From assembly GCA_021324715.1 (NCBI GenBank), contig JAJPIN010000100.1:1-5658 (forward strand): DNA of 5,658 nt. Direction: 5' to 3'. Both the position numbers and the translations under genes were made by a program. The DNA comes from Nitrososphaeria archaeon (GTDB lineage Archaea; Thermoproteota; Nitrososphaeria; Nitrososphaerales; Nitrososphaeraceae). This document shows, one piece after another, positions 5,416 through 5,658 of this stretch (positions within the stretch are counted from its first letter, which is position 1; each line of letters starts with the position of its first letter). The notes below the pieces were generated by a model. That model was not told the DNA's origin. It searched no databases and was given only the letters and a program-made list of their open reading frames with translations.

Positions 5416-5597
5416 TCAACCATGTTTTCTCCGTCTTGGATTTTTGACCAGGAATATTACGTCGGTTTTCAATGTTTCCATCATTGATACCAAGATATGA
5501 CAGAAAGTATACAAGACGCTGAAGATATTCTTCTCTTGTTATTGGTGATCTTGTCGCTAAAATGAAAGAGGCGTATGGACTTGAAATTCCAATTCAT
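5351..5597 (-). pseudogene. Tyrosine recombinase (integrase) N-terminal core-binding fragment, frameshifted
   Basis: An 80-codon open frame on the minus strand (5593 down to a TAA at 5351-5353) reads like the SAM-like, DNA-binding N-terminal domain of archaeal phage-type integrases: SPYASFILATRSPITREEYL, then LVYFLSYLG, then TEKTWLTSNIVRYLYIHRQ and RVEKR. It ends where relatives continue into the linker to the catalytic domain. No start codon lies in frame, and a TGA precedes it at 5594-5596. An ATG at 5595-5597 sits one base out of frame, about 27 bases after a strong TATA box; removing one base after it would restore Met plus the integrase frame. I infer a former start and a one-base insertion. 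The catalytic domain is absent here, but a separate C-terminal piece lies at 2447-2728 on the same strand. Confidence 0.75.
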
Positions 5598-5620
5598 TTT
5601 CCGTTATCTAAGCACCTTTT

Positions 5621-5628
5621 ATTATATA
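5621..5628 (-). promoter_or_regulatory. TATA box of the relic integrase
   Basis: Minus-strand TATATAAT is centred about 27 bases before the ATG at 5597, the textbook archaeal spacing for a leaderless transcript. This supports 5597 as the original start of the now broken integrase. The remaining bases to the right edge show no other gene I can support. Confidence 0.5.
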
Positions 5629-5658
5629 GGCCCATATTGCAAGACTGGTATCGGTGCG

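Noticed and set aside
2447..5597. SSV-type integrated provirus with int split by its own att site
   Set aside because: That mechanism leaves the C-terminal part before the N-terminal part in coding direction, facing the opposite way to what is seen; no att repeat or virus gene is visible.
5523..5658. Plus-strand frame open to the right edge, with ATG at 5562
   Set aside because: It overlaps the integrase fragment and its TATA box, has no promoter of its own, and shows no family resemblance; it might continue beyond the window, but nothing supports it here.
1..5658. CRISPR array, insertion sequence with transposase, rRNA or complete tRNA
   Set aside because: No spaced direct repeats, transposase motifs, terminal inverted repeats or structural RNA signatures were found when reading both strands.

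Overview
The window looks like AT-rich archaeal DNA, most likely from a soil ammonia-oxidising Nitrososphaeria (Thaumarchaeota) of the Nitrosocosmicus/Nitrososphaera type. The reasons are that Shine-Dalgarno motifs are lacking, that TATA-like boxes lie about 27-33 bases before start codons (leaderless archaeal promoters), that many short genes stand singly or in divergent pairs, and that the tyrosine-recombinase remnants and secreted proteins resemble those of that group. The lineage is an inference; no rRNA or ammonia-oxidation gene is present.

Layout. At the left edge is a possible gene end (2-139, +), then a hairpin and T-tract between convergent genes. An unrecognised 169-residue protein (232-741, -) has one hydrophobic segment and a Cys/His-rich tail. 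Divergent from it is a 53-residue Cys-rich micro-protein (869-1030, +). Next come a DUF5519/luciferase-like domain protein (1139-1513, -, apparent TTG start) and an unrecognised soluble 219-residue protein (1646-2305, -) that shares a 58-base divergent promoter with a second Cys/His micro-protein (2364-2501, +). That micro-protein's 3' end overlaps, on the opposite strand, the catalytic-domain remnant of a tyrosine recombinase (2447-2728, -).

The right half holds a divergent pair of predicted cell-surface genes. One is a membrane-anchored or secreted protein with a likely concanavalin-like glycan-binding or lyase-like domain (2835-3749, -). The other is a secreted or anchored glycoside hydrolase family 5 protein (3873-5135, +). 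They share a 123-base promoter region and probably act together on an extracellular or envelope polysaccharide. Beyond them, on the minus strand, is a second recombinase remnant, the N-terminal core-binding domain (5351-5597, -), which has no usable in-frame start and appears to be frameshifted after its ATG.

The most notable point is the arrangement. An integrase N-terminal piece and an integrase C-terminal piece lie on the same strand in N-to-C order, 2.6 kb apart, with the two glycan-related genes exactly between them. This suggests either that the glycan cassette was inserted into, or replaced the middle of, an integrase gene, or that two separate elements decayed on either side of it. 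The two micro-proteins with a similar CK-x-C...DH motif are the second point of interest.
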